Source: Globisporangium splendens (Eukaryota > Oomycota > Peronosporomycetes > Pythiales > Pythiaceae). From it: a DNA stretch of 64,000 nucleotides. The position numbers and the translations under genes are program-made. Positions 62,582 through 64,000 of this stretch are shown in pieces. The DNA lies in NCBI GenBank assembly GCA_006386115.1, contig VFIW01000025.1, positions 372,001 through 436,000 on the forward strand, in the 5' to 3' direction. Each line of letters starts with the position of its first letter. Positions within the stretch are counted from its first letter, which is position 1. The notes below the pieces were generated by a model. The model did not search any database. It saw only the letters and a list, made by a program, of their open reading frames with translations, and had not been told where the DNA came from.

Positions 62582-64000
62582 TTGGGTGAGTGGGAAGGAC
62601 CGTGGGCTGTGTGTGTACATACTGTAGGACGGAGAAGAGGGAAGAGCGTGGCCATGGGAAGGCAGCAATTCGAAACGTGGACCACCATCCCCCTTGCAGA
62701 AACGAGACCACCTCATCATACAAAAGTCAAGATGTCGGCGCCGATTTGTCAGCACGATCGGCGGTGACTTGTGGGTCAGGTGCAAGCACAACCACGAGCA
62801 CGGCACAAAGTTAACCCAAAGACTCTAGATTCCTGACAGCCTCTGGGTACATTTTGGTTGCTGTTACCCATAGTACTTGAAGCAAAGATGATTGGAAGGA
62901 GTGGATGCGCGAGCCTCGCGATGATTGGCTGAGGCTGGTGATCAACGAGTGAATCATCGCCCGATTGATTCAAGCGTAGTGATATGATATAGGAAATGGT
63001 CTAGGGACTGATTTGCGTGCCATGCAATGCGTGGCAACGAAATCAGTTCTGTCTGTGGATGGCGAGCAGCGCCACAAAGAGCTTTTACATGATAATTTTG
63101 CGATCGCTCCCAGGTTTTACGCGCTGGTAGAGTCCGAATTACCGTCGTTTTAGTAAATGAGACCGTTTTTTGTGTGCAGACGGCATAAAAGGGCCAGTCT
63201 CGAACGAAACAACTTGCGTGTGTCCAGAGGAGGGATGACGTCGATTCGAGAAGCAGACAAGAGCTCAGGATGGAGTTGAGACCCATGAATGCTGCCTGTG
63301 CATGGAGTTACGGCTGCAGTATGGTAGCGACGCGTGTGCAGCTAGCTGCGAACTGATAGAAATAGTACTTGGAGTAATAATAGGCGCACACGTTTCGAGT
63401 ACTATTAATACAGTGTTGTCAGTGAACAAGGATCGAGCCGTGTTGCAATGATGCGTTGTTGAAATATTTCTACAACCGGTTTCTAAGCGGTATGTGCAAA
63501 AACCGTTGCCAGATCGGTACACATGCATGCACAGAATGCAGTCTATCGAGTCTATTTTTAACATCCTATATCAGTATCTTTTAGCAATTGTTTGAATGCG
63601 TGTGTATTTGTTGGTTCTGAGTCAAATTGGAAAGTGATTTTATTAATGGTTATGCACAGTCAGTCTGCTCCTCTCGTGCACTGTGAGAGCCTCCTCTGGG
63701 GCTTCTCTTGCAGAGTGTAATGAGTCCTCTGAGGGTGCCCTCACCTGAGCAAATGACTTGGTCTCGATATGTAAAAGTGCAACTTACCCAAATACTTGAC
63801 TTGTGTATCGGGAACTGCAAACTCGTTCCGCACTGGCAAAAAATGCACACAAAGAAGTGCAACTCCATTCAACAGTATTCCCATCAGTTTGTAAATCCAA
63901 TTTCGGCTTCCATCTCTGAAATCAACTCACCCATCAGCACCAGACGCACTTGTTGCTTTGATTTGCATGAAGCACGCGATGAACTCCAATTGTTTCTCTT
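62582..64000. other. No gene seen
   Basis: 1.4 kb at the window edge with only short unsupported frames. Confidence 0.4.

Overview
The window looks like nuclear DNA of an oomycete (Peronosporales/Pythiales sensu lato; genus not assignable from sequence alone). The evidence is: core promoters that fit the oomycete Inr plus FPR pattern (TCATTYY followed by MAWTTTNCC) before several genes; typical expanded families (LURP-one, FYVE/START, Cys-His repeat nuclear proteins, PLAC8-like membrane proteins, secreted subtilisins); few, short GT-AG introns (68, 94 and 105 bp); and a non-LTR retrotransposon with APE, RT and RNase H domains.

Layout. 0.97-20.04 kb is a large imperfect palindrome. The left arm is 969-5505, a 1.6 kb spacer follows, and the right arm is 7114-20036. 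Each arm carries an RNase H LINE fragment, a PLAC8-like membrane gene, a broken LURP-one gene and a secreted glycine-rich gene. The right arm was later split by a 9.1 kb LINE (9852-18942) flanked by a 16-bp target duplication; the left arm still holds the empty site. 20.5-31 kb holds single-copy-type genes: a Cys-rich protein with a GPI-like tail, a START-FYVE-like protein with an apparent frameshift, an intact LURP-one gene, a third PLAC8-like gene and 14-3-3. 33.6-41 kb is a direct tandem duplication of about 3.8 kb around a Cys-His repeat nuclear protein gene. 43-49.5 kb has a PH-PGAM5-type phosphatase and a divergent pair of NADH-cytochrome b5 reductase genes separated by decayed sequence. 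50.7-62.5 kb is a subtilisin cluster of the bacillopeptidase F type: three intact proteases, one pseudogene and, in opposite orientation, a full-length member that has lost the catalytic Asp and His and the oxyanion Asn but kept the Ser.

How it fits together. Much of the window is accessory secretome and membrane genes amplified by tandem and inverted duplication and homogenised by apparent gene conversion, with retroelement debris between them. 14-3-3, PGAM5-type and cytochrome b5 reductase genes are the conserved housekeeping-like islands. The most notable observations are the apparent secreted pseudoprotease (61093-62511), the datable palindrome with its nested LINE, the divergent glycine-rich gene pair with an RxLR-like motif, the PH-PGAM5 fusion and a TnpB/Fanzor-like remnant between two subtilisin genes. 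All identities are by eye; no searches were run.
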